A stretch of 64,000 bases of DNA from Apostichopus japonicus (lineage: Eukaryota > Echinodermata > Holothuroidea > Aspidochirotida > Stichopodidae), in NCBI RefSeq assembly GCF_037975245.1, contig NC_092579.1, positions 12,942,678-13,006,677 of the forward strand, in the 5' to 3' direction. The position numbers and the translations under genes were made by a program. Below are positions 45,601 through 56,208 of this stretch, piece after piece (position 1 is the stretch's first letter; the number at the start of each line of letters is the position of its first letter). The notes beneath the pieces were generated by a model that worked only from the letters and a program-made list of their open reading frames with translations, was not told the origin of the DNA and made no database searches.

Positions 45601-48180
45601 CGATGCTTTTCCTTTTACCAATCGGAAATAGACGAACTCGATTTCTACAACTTCCTTTGATCAGATGCAACATTTCTCCTGATTCCACACGAAATATAAA
45701 ATGGATTTAAATAGCAGCTTCCTTTCCTTGAACAAAACATGACGATTACTTTTTCCAATCGAAAATAAAGGAAGTGGATTTCTACAGCTTCCCTTCATCA
45801 TATGCAGCATTTTTCCTGATTCCACACGAAAAATAGAATGGATTTAAAGAGCAGCTTCCTTTCCTTGAAGGAGATATGGCGATGCGTTTCCTTTTTCCAA
45901 TCGAAAATAGACGAACTCGATTTCTACAACTTCCTTTTATCAGATGCAGCATTTCTCCTCATTCCACACGAAATATAAAATGGATTTAAATAGCAGCTTC
46001 CTTTCCTTGAAGGAGATATGGCGATGATTTTCCTCTTACCAATCGGAAATAGACGAACTCGATTTCTACAACTTCCTTTGATCAGATGCAACATTTCTCC
46101 TGATTCCACACGAAATATAAAATGGATTTAAATAGCAGCTTCCTTTCCTTGAACAAAACATGACGATTACTTTTTCCAATCGAAAATAAACGAAGTGGAT
46201 TTCTACACTTTCCTTCCATCAGATGCAGCATTTTTCCTGATTCCACACAAAATATAAAATGGATTTAAATAGCAGCTTCCTTTCCTTGAACACGATATGA
46301 CGATTTCTTTTTCCAATCGAAAATAAAGGAAGTGGATTTCTACAGCTTCCCTTCATCATATGCAGCATTTTTCCTGATTCCACACGAAAAATAGAATGGA
46401 TTTAAAGAGCAGCTTCCTTTCCTTGAAGGAGATATGGCGATGCGTTTCCTTTTTCCAATCGAAAATAGAAGAACTCGATTTCTACAACTTCCTTTTATCA
46501 GATGCAGCATTTCTCCTCATTCCACGCGAAATATAAAATGGATTTAAAGAGCAGCTTCCTTTCTTTGAAGGAGATATGGCGATGCTTTTCCTTTTACCAA
46601 TCGGAAAGAGACGAACTCGATTTCTACAACTTCCTTTTATCAGATGCAGCATTTCTCCTCATTCCACACGAAATATAGAATGGATTTAAATAGCAGCTTC
46701 CTTTCCTTGAAAGAGATATGGCGATGATTTTCCTCTTACCAATCGGAAATAGACGAACTTGATTTCTACAACTTCCTTTGATCAGATGCAACATTTCTCC
46801 TGATTCCACACGAAATATAAAATGGATTTAAATAGCAGCTTCCTTTCCTTGAACAAAACATGACGATTACTTTTTCCAATCGAAAATAAACGAAGTGGAT
46901 TTCTACACTTTCCTTCCATCAGATGCAGCATTTTTCCTGATTCCACACGAAATATAAAATGGATTTAAATAGCAGCTTCCTTTCCTTGATAATAATATGA
47001 CGATTACTTTTTCCAATCGAAAATAAACGAAGTGGATTAATATAGCTTACCTTCATCATATGCAGCATTTCTTCTGATTCCACACGAAGTGAAAAATGGG
47101 TTTAAAGAGCAGTTTCCTGTCCTTGAACACGATATGACGATTTCTTTTTCTAATCGAAAATAAAATGGATATCTACAGCTTCCCTTCCATCAGATGCAGC
47201 ATTTCTCCTGATTCCACACGAAATATAAAATGGATTTAAATAGCAGCTTCCTTTCCTTGATAATAATATGACGATTACTTTTTCCTATCGAAAATAAAAT
47301 GGATATCTACAGCTTCCCTTCATCAGATGCAGCATTTCTCCTGATTCCACACGAAATATAAAATGGATTTAAATAGCAGCTTCCTTTCCTTGATAATAAT
47401 ATGACGATTACTTTTTCCAATCGAAACTAAAATGAATATCTACAGCTTCCCTTCCATCAGATGCAGCATATCTCCTGATTCCACACGAAATATAAAATGG
47501 ATTTAAATAGCAGCTTCCTTTCCTTGAACAAAATATGGCGATTTCTTTTTCCTATCGAAAATAAAATGGATATCTACAGCTTCCCTTCATCAGATGCAGC
47601 ATTTCTACTGATTCCACACGAAATATAAAATGGATTTAAATAGCAGCTTCCTTTCCTTGAACAAAATATGACGATTTCTTTTTCCTATCGAAAATAAAAT
47701 GGATATCTACAGCTTCCCTTCATCAGATGCAGCATTTTTCTTGATTCCACACGAAATATAGAATGGATTTAGATATCAGCGTCCTTTCCTTGAACAAAAT
47801 ATGACGATTTCTTTTTCAATCGAAAATAAATGAAGTGGATTTCTACAGCTTCCCTTCATCAGATGCAGCATTTTTCCTGATTCCCCACGAAATATAAAAT
47901 GACCTTAAATAGCAGCTTACTTTCCTTGAACAAAATATGACGATTCCTTTTTCCAATTGAAAATAAACGCACTGGATTACTAAAGCTTTCCTTCCATCAG
48001 ATGCAGCATTTTTCCTGATTCCACGCGAAATATAAAATGGATTTAAATATCAGCTTCCTTTCCTTGAACAAAATATGACGATTTCTTTTTCCAATCGAAA
48101 ATAAAATGGATATCTACAGCTTCCCTTCCATCAGATGCAGCATTTCTACTGATTCCACACGAAATATAAAATGGGTTCCT
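39609..48180. repeat. Satellite array, about 60 monomers of ~140 bp
   Basis: Monomer landmarks in order: GATTCCACACGAAATATAAA, ATGGATTTAAATAGCAGCTT, CCTTTCCTTGAA, a variable GGAGATATGGCGATGC or CAAAACATGACGATTAC, CCAATCG(G/A)AAATA, GATTTCTACAACTTCC, ATCAGATGCAGCATTT. Spacing is 139-142 bases for most copies. A shortened form of 118-124 bases lacking the TGATTCCACACGAAATAT part occurs around 40.04-40.4 and 40.69-40.81 kb. Subtypes differ after CTTGAA (A: GGAGATATGGCG; B: CAAAACATGACG; C: CACGATATGACG; D: AAAAATATAACG). Recurrent 61-codon minus-strand frames end at a stop in each monomer and are not genes. Homogeneity is greatest in the centre (41.3-46.9 kb). Confidence 0.95.
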
Positions 48181-48470
48181 TTTTTGAACAAAATATGACA
48201 ATGCTTTTCATTTTTTAATCGAAAGTGAACAGCTTCCCTTCATCAGATGTAACAATTTCCCTGATTACAAAGAGTCTTTATTTCACGGACAAAAAGATTG
48301 TCATCTTTCCTTTTTTATTTCCACTCGAAATTTAAAATTCACTTGAATAGTTTCTTTCCCCAGAATAGAATAGATAGATGGTTTTCCTCTTTCGAAACAG
48401 CTTCACTTCACCAAATGCAGCATTTCTCCAGTTTAAAAGATTCTTATTTCCATACACAAAAATCATGATG
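48181..48470. repeat. Degenerate right edge of the satellite
   Basis: Broken monomer pieces (CTTCCCTTCATCAGATGTAA, AAACAGCTTCACTTCACCAAA, ATGCAGCATTTCTCC) fading into unique sequence. Confidence 0.7.
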
Positions 48471-50019
48471 ATATATTTCTTACTTTTATTACCAAGCGAT
48501 AAAGAGATATATTTCAAGCGAAAATCTATTTCATTGCTGTTTCTACCCTCTGTAAAAAAAAACCAGCAACCTTTCCTATTCGTCATAAGGCGGTTACACA
48601 CAAATCATCTATTTATTTTTTCAACATGAAGCGATGAAAATAATCTTATTGATAATCCGGGTGGACAGTATCCCGTTATGGATTACACATTACACCGAAT
48701 TGTCTCTTAACGTGTTTGAATTATTCATTCAAACATTATAATACCCTTGTAATTGATTAATGAAATATATTTTTCTTATTATATTTAAGGATTAACTTGT
48801 TTCTTTCTATTACCAAAATATCATGGTTAACCAAATTTGCTTGACGATGCGAATTATAAATTTATGAAGACAAAATCTAAGAAATCAACGTCAGGCTATC
48901 TTGTTTCGATATTTTTACAGTGAAGTTGTCAGTTACTAGTTTATTGAAATTTAAATTGACGACTTTTATTTCCTACTTTAATAATATATCATTCCAGTAC
49001 TTCAAATTTGACGCACATATACCGCAGACCTACTTTGCATTAACAAGCCTAGCTTAATTACACGTAAGTTTTACGTTTCGTAAATATGAATGGAAATGTT
49101 TCCTATAAACTAACCTTGTGAAATATTTCTTTATATAAAAAAGTAAAGTATAAATAAAACATATCCTTAACCGTTACCTTTATAGCACGTCTATAGCGTG
49201 ATAGACTATATGCTATCGATGTACTGGACTATACGCAATATCACCAATAGGCTACTTATAGCCTAGCTATTTGTTGTGTATTTAATCAAACCCTGTACAC
49301 AACTTTTTCTTTCAAAATTTCAACAAATAGAAGACATATTTTACTTAGCTCAACCGAAAAGAAGAATCTTCGTCTATAATTCAGGCCATCATATTGCCGT
49401 TGTGTCCCAATGCTTCATTAGTACAATGGTTCCTGATAGGAACTCCCATCCACAATTCGATAACAGTTTTAGTGTAAAAACAGTTATAGCATCGTTACTG
49501 GGTATCTTGAAAGAAAACAAACATTACAGTAGTTGCAGGATTGTGACGCCAATATTGTCCCATGACACTCAGCCTTTCGCGTGCCTGCAGACGCGCATAA
49601 TTATGGTCGGCCACGATGGTCGTGTAGTCTTAACGTAACGCGTTAAGAATACCGCTTATACGCGTAAATGAATAACCAATCAACTATTAACGCGCCCTTT
49701 TTTCCATATCCACGTGTAGCGAGGAAACATAATGGCACTACAGCGTTCTGCGCATTCTACTCAACATCAAATGCGTTCAAATTCAAGACGCACAACGGCT
49801 TTGAGCCATGTCGTTGGCAGCTTGATGCATAGATGTGTTATAGCGCCATCTGAACAATACAACAAGGCTCAGGGTGGCATACTTCTATTAGAGTCTATAT
49901 CCATCCGCTCGATTGTTCTCCTTCAGGAAAAGTGCCAAAAGCAGCAGGAGAACATCTTTTTTGACCTGTTATCAATCATGATCTAGTTTTGTGGTTTGCA
50001 TGTTGAAGAGCATGAAGTA
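48471..50019. other. Non-coding
   Basis: No gene recognised. + strand frames at 49276-49638 and 49732-49986 have no domain, splice signal or compositional support. Confidence 0.4.
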
Positions 50020-50320
50020 CATGTGATGAGAAAATTGGGTCAATTGAGGCAATTTTAGACACCTTTAGGCCTCCCAGGAGAAGCGTAGGAAAATTGTTTA
50101 CTACTGAGTGAAGAGGTTTGTTTACAGGTGACGAAAACTTCCGGCTCGGATAGCAAAAAATCTGTGCGGTCATGGTACGGAAAATTGATGGTGCCATGAA
50201 AGGCCAACTTGTCAGCTATGGGGTGATGGGTAGCGTTTAGCTAGTGAAAACTTCTATCTAGACTTAGAGACCATCTTACTTGTGTGATTTAGTGTGTAAG
50301 TCAACGGGGCTTTTAATGGG
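50020..50320 (+). repeat. Dispersed ~300-bp repeat, copy 2
   Basis: Second copy of the 6265-6570 sequence, with the same block order and orientation, diverged by substitutions and small indels. Confidence 0.7.
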
Positions 50321-51740
50321 CGTATGCTACCTCAGGGTTCTTTTGGTGGCGCCGTGTACCATCAGCTTATAACAGCGTATCCTTTCCAAATCAGACATAC
50401 CTTCTTATGTCTCTTCATTTCTACTTTCAAGTTCTACTAAGAAGTGGGTTATTAAACTTATTACTGTAAAATGAAATATACAGAAAACTTGTTCATTTTA
50501 AATCGATTTAATTCGGGGAGGTGGGTGGTCCGACCGTGATTTAACTAGCATGTTTCAAAGTGATCACAGGCCTTTCTTCACTTTCCACCAGTCCCATTTC
50601 GGTAGACGAATGAAGTAACAAACAGGCGCCAATGGGTTAGCTGCGCACAAAAAAACACATAGACCTAGCTGTCATTAGTATAAAAACAACGTAAGTCAAG
50701 TGGCCTTCCTCAATGAGATGGGGCGACTTGTTGTTATAACCATAAGACTTTAACCACGACAAGAGACTTCTCCGGTTGCATACATAAAAATACAAGGGGG
50801 TTTGGGCTGTTACAGGGATAAAACGGTTCGGCAAACGTGTATATGTTTCGAACTGGGCACTTTCCATACGCAAGTTGCTTCTTTATGTGCTATGCAATAG
50901 CCTAGTCAAATAAAGAGTTGGAGCATTTAATGGAAGTTTAACTTACCTTTTTTCCTGAATATTCCAAGATAAAATGGTCCATAAAATATTTCCCTCTTTG
51001 TCTGTGGTTTTAAACCTATAGATCGTAAAACATATCCTTTGTCACGGTGAAAGAATATTTTGTTTTTGCTTTCATAATTATGAACACTGTAGTAGTGTGA
51101 GTATTGTATATGATATACTGACTAATACATAGTTTCTTTAAACCACAACAAACCTTATATCAACTCATTGTAACGTCACACCGGCCAGGTACGTACCTTT
51201 CGACTTACTGCGTTCTTCAGAGATTCCAAGTTTACGCCCAAATTACAGATTAACAGTGCAGTGTAGTGTAATGGCAATGCTTCTTCACGTGGACTTCTCC
51301 CGTGTGTGTGTGCCTGCTGTGTGCGTGCGTGCGTGTTTGTTTGTTTACGCGAGGGTGTGCGCGTGTAGAGTTAAATTGCGTCATACGGTTCTACAGGATT
51401 ATATGATAACACTTTACCGTACTTATAAGTTGGTACTCAGGCAACGTGATGGTTGCTTTGTTTGTTTCTATTAGTTACTGAGTTAAGTTGTTTCCAGGCA
51501 GAGTCACGCCAAACAACGCATTAAATGTGTTATCTGCTTTCAGAACAGGAGGCTGTGTGGTTTTGGTGCATTGCGTTACATGTGTTACACAGTATCACAG
51601 TGTACTTCGGTTCGTGAACGCGGCGTCGTGTGGGATCTCGTTCATTGGTTTTGTCATGAAGAGCGCCATCTACACCATGGACGTTTGGACCGTCTGCTCT
51701 CGACCACTGCCTAATGTATGTATTTTAGATCCTCCTGTAA
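50321..51740. other. Non-coding
   Basis: No supported gene. A possible minus-strand exon at 51015-50947 (LKPQTKREIFYGPFYLGIFR, donor GTAAGT) has a poor acceptor and is not called. A GTGTGTGCGTGCGTG patch lies at 51300-51365. Confidence 0.4.
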
Positions 51741-51950
51741 GCAGAACTCGCGAAGAAGCCATCATTGGCTTATCAAAGCCGCAAGCTGACCGAAGTCAGT
51801 CTCTTAGATTCATATTTAACGTCCATGATTATGAATTGTCAATTGTCAACAACTCTGTAACTGGACGACATACATTAATCTTGGAGTAACTCGAACTCGG
51901 GACCTTATGATTGAAAGGCACCGGCGTTAACCACTGAGCTAACACTCCTA
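51741..51950 (-). mobile_element. tRNA-derived SINE, diverged copy
   Basis: Minus-strand order matches 17905-18130: A box TAGCTCAGTGGTTAACG (51942-51926), a degenerate B box near 51899-51885, CATGGACGTTAAAT, CTTCGGTCAGCTTGCGG and GCGAGTTCTGC. It lacks the ACAT tail. Confidence 0.8.
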
Positions 51951-52694
51951 ATTATGTATTTCGAGACAGTGCGGCATCATGCGTAGATCTGTAATGACAG
52001 AGATGGTTGCCACTTTGTCAATCTGACATGTCATAGAGCCAATAAGAGGTGAAAACTGTTACTTTCCCGTAGTTTTTCTTTTATATTTTCATGGTGACCG
52101 TATACACTGCAGGCCTACACTCATGAGTTACAATGGAAGAAATTCAAATAACGAAAGAATTGTTAACAGTTTGGGAACTTGGCGCAGCTATAGATACGGG
52201 TCTATTTCCATGCATTAACTTTCTAAAAATTCTCATGAAAAGCTCTCTTAATCCATGCAGTTAATAAATCTGCTCACATAATTATATTTCCACCACTAGG
52301 CTAGAGTAAATCAGAAGAAAGCCAAGTACGGCTATACCGTGTAGGAATCAGTCTGCTGTACAGTATATGCAGCTGTTTGAAAGCGATTTCGCTGCACTTA
52401 CATCTGCCACAATGTAACGTTGTGGCTTATAATAGTTAGACCTACATATACGAACTAGACGAAAGTAATTTATTATGAAAATCAAACGTTCCGATATTTA
52501 TCAATATGCACATTTGGCGTGGAATGAAGGAATGAATACTGCAAATTATTGGAACTTAATTCAGATCGAGGTAAATTCACTTTTGTGTTGTATAAGAGAA
52601 AACATGCATACTGGTTAAACTTTTCCACGGTCGATTTAATTCCTACAGTCTTGACTAATATTTAGCAGTCTCGACAACCACAAAAAAATCAGTA
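51951..52694. other. Non-coding
   Basis: Nothing recognised. Confidence 0.4.
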
Positions 52695-53147
52695 AAGCCC
52701 GCCGCACACTGTACGACTGATCCCGACCCGACCCGACCCGACCCGACCCGACCCGACCCGACTCGACCTTCGTCACGTGTATTATCTTTACTCGTAAAGA
52801 ATAATTGTCCTACGACTGACCCCCACATACTGACCGACTGATCAGCGCGCAAGAACTGTTTGCTGTCAACTGATCCCGTTTAGATCAATACATTTGCATG
52901 TGACCTAAGTCACACGCATATGTATTGACCCGTGATTGGTTATATTTGTTAAAACTGTACAGTTTCAGTCGTGAAGCCCCGCACACTGCCGTCTGCCAGT
53001 CGGGAAAACGCGACTGAAACTGACAATATCATGATCATAGTCGCAGTACTAAACTGGCACGCACATTGCCCGACTCTCCACGATTTTCCACGAAGTGTCA
53101 GTCGAGTTGCCTCGGGTCGTGATCAGTGGTGTAGTGTGCGGTGGACT
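52695..53147 (+). mobile_element. CRCACACTG-family element, best-preserved copy
   Basis: Ends are AAGCCCGCCGCACACTG and CAGTGGTGTAGTGTGCGGTGGACT-type inverted repeats (shared GYCCRCCGCACACT). Both continue inward with GATC(C/A)CGACCCGA. The left arm contains a CCCGA pentanucleotide expansion of about nine units (52719-52768). A second internal left-end-like sequence (AAGCCCCGCACACTGCCG) lies at about 52974, so the copy may itself be two elements joined. No transposase. Confidence 0.75.
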
Positions 53148-53760
53148 GGCAAAAATTCTTCGTGTCCCTTGAAAAATAACCATTACGAAAATCAGCCAAT
53201 TAGCTAAAGGGCGTTTCATACGCCATGTATAAATAACGATGTTTTAGAACACAACTGTACCTAAAAGGGCCCTGTCAAAGATTTTATATACCTTCCTTTT
53301 TACTGTGATTCATATGAGACTGACAATATGACATGTGATCATAAAACTTGCATTCGGCGTTTCGGAGTGAATAAGCTGACATCATTAAAGCCGTTTTAAA
53401 ACACTGTCGATGATTAATTAAGGTAACTTGAGGCATGTTGCAGCGGTTAGAACCAGTTTCTCGACTTTGATCGGTTCAAACTTGTTGCTTTGCAGTGTTG
53501 TTGGTGATCGGAAGCTTCCTTTGACTTAGTATTTCGTGTTTGCGAATTGTGAAAAGGGGTTTGGTTGTATTTTTCTGCTATTTTTTATCCCTAACAAGAG
53601 CCTCAGTTAATAAAGTTTTTCAGTCAGTGTCGTCTAATTTTAGAGAACAGCATGTATATCTTTGTACTCTAGTCGTACATCCTGAAGACCGATGTGCAAT
53701 AATTGTACCCTTTCCCAATATTTATCGGGAACTTATGACATGAGATAACAACATTATATT
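53148..53760. other. Non-coding
   Basis: Nothing recognised. Confidence 0.4.
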
Positions 53761-53915
53761 CAGGCGCGTATCCAGGATTTTCTAACCCGGGGGGCGCGAA
53801 TTACTATCTAAGCGGAGCGCCACCATCGGTTGGCGCGCAGCGTACAAGAAAATTTCTGGTTTTGATACCCCCCAGATCACCGGAAATAGCACTTCTCGGG
53901 CTTGAAAATGACCAA
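53761..53915 (+). mobile_element. hAT-like element fragment
   Basis: Begins CAGGCGCGTATCCAGGATTT and carries CTATCTAAGCGGAGCGCCACC...GGCGCGCAGCGTACAAG and the ATCACCGGAAATAGCACTT block. The other end is not identified. Confidence 0.6.
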
Positions 53916-54439
53916 CCAGATGTACACTTTTGCCTGAGAATAAGGATTTCCCAAAAGTTTTTTCCATCCATAACCTTTTTGAAGATTGTCACCAGTCACA
54001 CATCATGTTCGACCTGATTGCATGTCCTATGGATCATTGCTTTTGTAGGTGATTATACGTCACGGCCCACAATATCCGAAAGCCCCACTTTTGAAGGTTT
54101 TAAGCCCATTATTTGTTGAGAATTTGAAAATTCACATTTCACGTGAATAAAATCACTTCAAAACATACCCATAATGTTGCACAAAATTCAGTCTATGGAC
54201 AAGCAATATAGAAAAACCTCCTTGATCCCCTAACAGACAGGTCAAAGTTGCACGAGTAGAGGAAAGTATGATGAAGAATGTTGGTGAGGAAATTTTGGAA
54301 AATTCCGACACAGTTAATTTATTGGTGTAGAAATATTGCAACCTCTTATAATGGCTATTATAAAACTTGGTTGAAGGAAATGAAAAATAGCAGATATTTC
54401 CGATATCAGGTATATCGAAACCGAACACTACACACATAG
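53916..54439. other. Non-coding
   Basis: Nothing recognised. The end overlaps the left copy of a 13-base direct repeat (54427-54439). Confidence 0.4.
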
Positions 54440-54881
54440 GCGTAGGTCCCGTAGGAGGCGGTGGCTGCAGCCCCCCCCCCCCCCCCCGCAACCAAATTTT
54501 TCCCCATCTTTTTCGGGCACCTACTGAAAGAAAAATAAATAGCAATGAATAGCTTAAAAATGATCTCCTTGGTAATTAAAATAAAGTTGTAAGCTTGGCC
54601 GACATTACTACTGTAAAAGAGAGTTTTGACATAAATGGATCTGTATGATTTTTCTCCATCTACATAAGACATTTGGTTGTTTACATAGCATCCAGCGGTA
54701 TACCGTGCAACTTTGACGGACCGTAAGGTACACGATGCCATGCACTGTAATGACCGATGCTTGCTTATATGATATTGGCATCGATATGTTGAACGCGCGC
54801 GGTTTGCGCGCGAAAAATTTTGGCTTTTTTTCGGGCAAGTCATTACAGCCCCCAAATCCAATTGGGCTCCTACGCCTATTA
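54440..54881. mobile_element. TIR element flanked by a 13-base direct repeat
   Basis: Inner ends are inverted copies (TAGGCGTAGG and CCTACGCCTA), followed by a C-rich and a CCCAATTGG stretch. ACTACACACATAG occurs immediately outside on both sides (54427-54439 and 54882-54894), overlapping the first TAG of the terminus. A long C run at about 54472-54487. No transposase; superfamily uncertain. Confidence 0.65.
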
Positions 54882-54982
54882 ACTACACACATAGACAGTT
54901 TTTGAGGCTGTTCATCGTGGAACATGCATTTCAATGCTCACTGATATGATGTTATATCTGCTCTTTGCTTTACAAATTCGAA

Positions 54983-55220
54983 CAGGCGTGTAGCGAGTAA
55001 TTGCCAAGGGAGGGGCGAAGCCTGTAGGCAAACTATCTAAGCGAAGCGCCACCATGAGTTGGCGCGAAGCGTACAAGAAAAATTTTGGCCGAAAATGCCT
55101 CCCAGATCGCTGGAAATGACACTTACCAGGCCTTGTAAGTTGCATTTAAGCATTGTCTATTTTGAAATTACTAGCGATGTCATAAAGAAAATTTGCTCGG
55201 GGGGGGGGGCGGTCGCCCCT
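54983..55220 (+). mobile_element. hAT-like MITE, partial
   Basis: Close relative of 28974-29244 (CAGGCGTGTAGCGAG, GCCAAGGGAGGGGCGAAGC, the CTAAGCGAAGCGCCACC module, CATTTTGAAATTACTAGCGA-type tail). The right terminus is lost or replaced after the G run at 55199-55210. Confidence 0.65.
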
Positions 55221-56086
55221 TCCCGAAATGCGTCATGTACCCCGACGACTCGGTCGAGTTCAAGACCAGCCACAGTTGGTTCCATATAGCACAATTGTAC
55301 AATTGTTTAAGGCGTCCATACACACACACGCGTTATGATAGACCATATATAGTATTTATATAGATACATTAGTGAGAGAGGAAAAATGGAAACGTCAAAA
55401 ATGGAGTTGTCGGTGTAAGGGGTAGGGTGAGGCGCACACCCCCTCCGTAATCCTTGATCTGTCACTGACTACCCTGTGTATATTATAGGGATCAGCGCTT
55501 TAACTATGACTGTTCCTCTTTCTCTTCCCGAGGTCTTGGCTATCTTCTACTCCCTCCTTTTTTCCTTTTTCTCTCTTTTTCTTTTTCTTTTCCCTTCCTT
55601 CCTCTCCTCCTTTTCTTTTTTCCCCCTCCTTTTCCCTTTTTTCTTCTCTTTTTTTCTCTCCTCTTTTCCTTACCCGGGGGGCGCGCGCCCCCAACGCCCC
55701 CCCCCCTGGGTACGCACCTGATATTACCAGAACACACTGGATTTGTTTTTATTCTCAAACCTTTTTGTACAATCTAATATTCATATAAAACTCATGTGAT
55801 GTCACGTATGTGATTGCTTCTGTATGTGATACGTTCCTCTTGTGATCGCGCCGGTCTGTGCGGCGAATGTAAAAGGGGAGGAAAATATAACAGCCGAAGC
55901 AACAAGTTCATATTTTTATGTAGGAGACTCATTCGCGTCGTGTGAGCGGACTCAGCAGAGCCTAGGTCGTTTCAGAGCCGTATATAGAGCTCTGGGTCGT
56001 TTAGATACATAGCGCCATCACTTCATCCTTCGCCCGAGATAGCACTGAGCAGAAAAACCTTGCCTTGGTCTAAAATAATCGCTAAA
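55221..56086. other. Upstream region of the ATP synthase gene
   Basis: Holds a short polypyrimidine tract (55545-55672) and an isolated reversed hAT-like end (GGGTACGCACCTG, 55708-55720). The last ~250 bases before the start codon are less AT-rich and probably carry the promoter and 5' UTR. No TATA box is obvious. Confidence 0.5.
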
Positions 56087-56208
56087 ATGGCTACACGGAG
56101 GGTTGGAGCGAAAGTTATAGATTGGGCTGCTTTTGCAGAAAGGGTACCTCCAAACCAAAGATCACAATTTAATGCTTTAAAAACCAAAGCTGACGCATTA
56201 AAAACAAA
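56087..56208 (+). CDS. ATP5PD: ATP5PD exon 1
   Basis: MATRRVGAKVIDWAAFAERV onward, 40 codons plus 2 bases. Donor GTAAGT at 56209. Confidence 0.92.

Noticed and set aside
40485-46809. Recurring 61- to 86-codon minus-strand frames (MESGEMLHLIKGSCR...)
   Set aside because: They are one frame of the satellite monomer repeated with a stop in each unit. There is no sign of selection for coding and many monomers break the frame.
49276-49986. + strand frames of 120 and 84 codons
   Set aside because: No recognisable domain, composition bias, splice sites or polyadenylation context. Length alone is within chance expectation.
50947-51015. Possible minus-strand exon LKPQTKREIFYGPFYLGIFR
   Set aside because: The donor is good but the acceptor lacks a pyrimidine tract and no partner exon was found.
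51488-51889. + strand 133-codon frame
   Set aside because: Its second half is the reversed SINE; the first half has no domain.
54153-54934. Overlapping minus-strand frames of 108-151 codons
   Set aside because: They run across the TIR element and a C run (poly-Gly in translation) and share no homology signal.
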